Below are positions 61,588 through 64,000 of a stretch of DNA of 64,000 bases, piece after piece. The position numbers and the translations under genes are program-made. The DNA is from Streptomyces sp. NRRL B-24484. Lineage in GTDB: Bacteria > Actinomycetota > Actinomycetes > Streptomycetales > Streptomycetaceae. Location: positions 144,473 to 208,472 of the forward strand of contig NZ_JOAI01000004.1 of NCBI RefSeq assembly GCF_000717715.1. Reading direction: 5' to 3'. A model generated the notes under the pieces. The model was not told the DNA's origin. It worked only from the letters and a program-made list of their open reading frames with translations, and searched no databases. Position 1 is the first letter of the stretch. Every line of letters starts with the position of its first letter.

Positions 61588-63081
61588 ATGGGCACCGACG
61601 GGGACGCGGCGCGGGTGCGCGACGCACTGCTGGCGCTGCGCGGGACGGACGGCGTGGAGCTGCTCGACGGATTCACCGACGCGGAGATGGACGGCTGGCC
61701 CGTCCCCGTGCCGGAGGCCGTGCGGACGGTGCTCCGCGCGGTCGGCGGCGTCCGCGCGGACGACGAGGAGCACGAGTTCGGGCCGCGCCGGCTGCGGCCG
61801 TCCTCGTTCGCCGGCGGCCACTGGGAGGTCGGCAGCCACCTCGCCACCGAGCACACGGTGTGCGTCGCGGTCGGCGACCCGGACGCCGCCGACTGGGGGC
61901 CGGTGGTGGCGGTCCGCCCGTTCGACGACCCGGAGGCCGTGGTCGAGGCCGCCCGCTTCGCGGACTGGCTGCGGGCCCTCGCGGTGCGGCTCACCGACCC
62001 GGACGCCGACGGGCTGCTGCGCCGGGCGAGCGCAGCGGTCGACGCGGTGCCCAGCGTCGCCGCCGCCGAGGGTCCGGACGCCGCTCTCGCCGCCCTGGTC
62101 GGCCGCGGCGACCAGCTCGCCGACGTCGCGGACCTGCGCGACCTGCCCGCCCTCCCCTGCCGGATCGACTTCGAGCCGTACTACACCTACGCCCACAACA
62201 CCGCCGACACCGGCAGCAGCGAGCTGCGGTTCGAGATGCTGGGCGGCGGCCGGGCGCTGCTGGTGCGCTCCGTGATCAGCGGCGACTTCCTCGGCCGGCC
62301 GGTGCGCCGCCACGCCGTGCCGGCCGACGCGGGCCGGCGGGCGGTCGCCGAGCTGCAGGCCCTCGCCGCCGAACACCCGGCGTCCGTGGTGCTCGAACCG
62401 GGCTGCACCGACGCCGAGATGGACGGCTGGCCCGTCCCGGTGCCGCCGGAGGTGCGGACGGTGCTGCGCGCGATCGGCGGTGTCGCGGTGGCCGGGCTGC
62501 CGGTCCTGCGGCTGCGGCCCGGCGGCCCCGGGCACGAGGTCGACCCGGAGGTGCACCGGATGCTCGGCGGCGACGGCAGCTACTGGCCGATCGCCCGGGC
62601 GGCGTACGGGCGGCAGCACGCGATCGCCCAGGTCCGGATCGATCCCGGCACCGGGGAGTGGGGCTACGCCGTGTCGGTGACCGGCGACGCGGGGCTGCTG
62701 CGCGAGTACCCGGAGCTGACCCTGCTCGGCGAGTCACTCGCGGATCTGCTGCTGACGGTGGCCCGGATCGCCCGCAGGGCCGCCGGGGCCCGGGACTTCG
62801 CCCGCGCCGCGGCCGCTGCCGCGCCCTGGTTCTTCCCCAACACCGGCGAGGCCTGGATCCTCCCGGAGCCGGTCGGCGAGTGGTCGGGGGCGGAGGACGC
62901 CCTGCGGGCGGCCGCCGCGGCCCTGCCGGAGGGCAGCTTCGCGGGCGACCTGCGGACCGCACCGGCCCCCGGCGACCTCTGCTTCTACCGCGCCGACGAC
63001 TGGCCGTACCGGGCCCGCCTCGACCGGCTGGTCTTCCTCGGCGCCGGCCGGATCGCCGCAGCGGTACCGGAGCCCGCCTGA
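61588..63081 (+). CDS. Two-copy SMI1/KNR4-like domain protein
   Basis: 497 aa. The segment DAEMDGWPVPVPEAVRTVLR near residue 32 recurs as DAEMDGWPVPVPPEVRTVLR near residue 276, at the same place in two SUKH/SMI1-like halves. Such proteins serve as immunity or house-keeping binding proteins; no toxin is adjacent. The strong DNA identity of the repeated block suggests a recent or constrained internal duplication. GGGGGAGG precedes ATG 61588. Confidence 0.75.
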   Translation: MGTDGDAARVRDALLALRGTDGVELLDGFTDAEMDGWPVPVPEAVRTVLRAVGGVRADDEEHEFGPRRLRPSSFAGGHWEVGSHLATEHTVCVAVGDPDAADWGPVVAVRPFDDPEAVVEAARFADWLRALAVRLTDPDADGLLRRASAAVDAVPSVAAAEGPDAALAALVGRGDQLADVADLRDLPALPCRIDFEPYYTYAHNTADTGSSELRFEMLGGGRALLVRSVISGDFLGRPVRRHAVPADAGRRAVAELQALAAEHPASVVLEPGCTDAEMDGWPVPVPPEVRTVLRAIGGVAVAGLPVLRLRPGGPGHEVDPEVHRMLGGDGSYWPIARAAYGRQHAIAQVRIDPGTGEWGYAVSVTGDAGLLREYPELTLLGESLADLLLTVARIARRAAGARDFARAAAAAAPWFFPNTGEAWILPEPVGEWSGAEDALRAAAAALPEGSFAGDLRTAPAPGDLCFYRADDWPYRARLDRLVFLGAGRIAAAVPEPA

Positions 63082-63245
63082 CACCCGCCGTCGCCGGTGG
63101 GGCTCGGTGACGGCCGCGGGACCGCGGCGCGGGCCACAGCCCCTCGACCGGTCGCAGGTGCGGCTGCTGTCGGCGGAACCCGACCGGCGACCCGGGCCGC
63201 GCGGGGACGCCGACCGTGCCGTGCCCCGGAGCGGCGGACGCACCG

Positions 63246-63668
63246 TCAGCTGCGCGGTTCGTCGGGACCGCCGGCCCCTGTCCGCGTCCCGTCCGCCGCG
63301 CCTCGGGCGTCGTCGGCCCGCCAGAGCAGCGCCGCCGTGAGCCGGGCCCGGTACGGGTCGGACTGGAACTGCAGGGGTGGGGCCATGTCGCCGAAGGACC
63401 GGGCGAAGGCCTCCGGCGACCGCGCCAGTCCGTGCCGGACCAGCGCCGCCGTGCCGTCGCCGACCAGCCCGGGTGCCAGGGCTGCGCAACCGCGGACACC
63501 GGCGTGCGGGTCGCCGAGGAGCGCCGCCAGGTGCCCCGGTGTGTCGACGGCCGGCCCCAGGGCGTGGAACACCCCCGGCCAGTCCACTCCGCCCGCACCG
63601 CCGACCGCATCTCCGACCACACCGGGATGCTGCCACACCGCACCGGACGGGATCGGCCGCGGTGCCAC
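63246..63668 (-). CDS. 140-aa protein of unknown function
   Basis: GTG 63668 follows GGGGGAG at five bases. The sequence HLAALLGDPHAGVRGCAALA resembles a single HEAT-like helical repeat, followed by LARSPEAFARSFGDMAPPLQ. No motif assigns a function. Confidence 0.6.
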   Translation of the reverse strand: MAPRPIPSGAVWQHPGVVGDAVGGAGGVDWPGVFHALGPAVDTPGHLAALLGDPHAGVRGCAALAPGLVGDGTAALVRHGLARSPEAFARSFGDMAPPLQFQSDPYRARLTAALLWRADDARGAADGTRTGAGGPDEPRS

Positions 63669-63800
63669 GGCGCTCCCCCGCTCGACCGGGTGACCGGGTG
63701 ACCGGCGGCATCGTGCGCACCGGCAGCGCGGAACCCGCGCCCCTTCTGCATGTCACGGCGGGCCGGGCTGGCGTTGATGGCACAGAGTGTGTTCTATTAG

Positions 63801-63815
63801 GGGAACTGAGTTCCC
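63801..63815 (+). promoter_or_regulatory. Palindrome GGGAACTGAGTTCCC at the acyl-CoA dehydrogenase promoter
   Basis: 15-bp palindrome with 7-bp arms, directly after TATTAG (63795-63800) and TTGATG (63774-63779). It lies where a repressor would cover the transcription start. Confidence 0.55.
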
Positions 63816-63872
63816 TCCCTCTGTGGATCGTGTTCCGCCAACGGTTGCGGGACGGACTGGAGCACCCGAACC

Positions 63873-64000
63873 ATGAGCAACTCCTTCGATCTGTTCCGCA
63901 CGGCCGAGGAGCACGACATGCTCCGTGACGCGGTGCGGTCGCTGGCCGAGGCGAAGATCGCCCCGTTCGCGGCCGAGGTCGACGAGCAGGGCCGTTTCCC
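63873..64000 (+). CDS. Acyl-CoA dehydrogenase family protein, 5' part only
   Basis: ATG 63873 follows GGAG. The visible 42 residues (SNSFDLFRTAEEHDMLRDAV, then EAKIAPFAAEVDEQGRF) match the N-terminal helices of acyl-CoA dehydrogenases. The gene runs off the window. The flavin-binding and catalytic parts are not visible, so the acyl specificity cannot be judged. Confidence 0.85.
   Translation, partial: MSNSFDLFRTAEEHDMLRDAVRSLAEAKIAPFAAEVDEQGRF

Overview
The window is very GC-rich actinobacterial DNA. The codon bias, abundant leaderless genes (TANNNT -10 box 6-8 nt before the start codon), TetR/MarR/LacI regulators with palindromic operators, a sugar ABC importer without its own ATPase, a SpoIIE-type phosphatase with sensor domains, a MurG and M56/BlaI proteins all fit Streptomycetaceae (Streptomyces or Kitasatospora). 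It looks like ordinary chromosome: there is no insertion sequence, prophage, CRISPR array or large biosynthetic cluster. The only RNA gene seen is an initiator tRNA.

Layout. 0-12.4 kb: SDR oxidoreductase; secreted ricin-domain protein; Imm1-like protein; a regulator and a truncated pyruvate-phosphate-dikinase-like protein sharing one bidirectional leaderless promoter; a frameshifted secreted trypsin-like protease; RNase H; a squalene/phytoene-synthase-like protein; a geranylgeranyl-reductase-like flavoprotein. 12.6-19.1 kb: uppP, then a BlaI repressor/M56 peptidase/132-aa operon, a methyltransferase-TetR pair, a frameshifted unknown gene, and a PAP2 phosphatase. uppP and the PAP2 unit are preceded by the same 18-bp palindrome. 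19.1-25.8 kb: beta-galactoside locus (GH42, binding protein, two permeases, LacI regulator) with two matching operators. 25.9-36 kb: small regulator/target pairs (DoxX-MarR, MarR, FabH-TetR, TetR-DUF1348) with visible operators, a tRNA-fMet, a metal-receptor-like protein and a frameshifted barstar-like gene. 36-40.9 kb: MurG paralogue, amidase, two small zinc-ribbon proteins, DinB protein, an Imm32-like gene without its stop codon. 41-44 kb: a single protein fusing a TmpA-like 2-oxoglutarate dioxygenase to a complete TmpB/PhnZ-like HD diiron oxygenase, divergent from a lone pstS. 44-50 kb: patatin, SpoIIE phosphatase, a decayed membrane-protein gene, TetR/SnoaL pair, flavodoxin. 50-64 kb: damaged APC permease, WYL regulator/VOC pair, DHFR-family reductase, MOSC-reductase-ferredoxin fusion with a membrane protein, alkylsulfatase-like MBL enzyme, lipoprotein, duplicated SMI1-like protein, and the start of an acyl-CoA dehydrogenase.

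Most notable. (1) The TmpA-TmpB/PhnZ fusion beside pstS suggests one polypeptide taking a quaternary-ammonium phosphonate to glycine betaine and phosphate, next to a phosphate-binding lipoprotein. (2) A shared operator and a BlaI/M56 pair suggest an inducible undecaprenyl-pyrophosphate recycling regulon (UppP plus PAP2). Five genes carry reading-frame breaks, an unusually high number, and these need checking against raw reads before any is called a true pseudogene.
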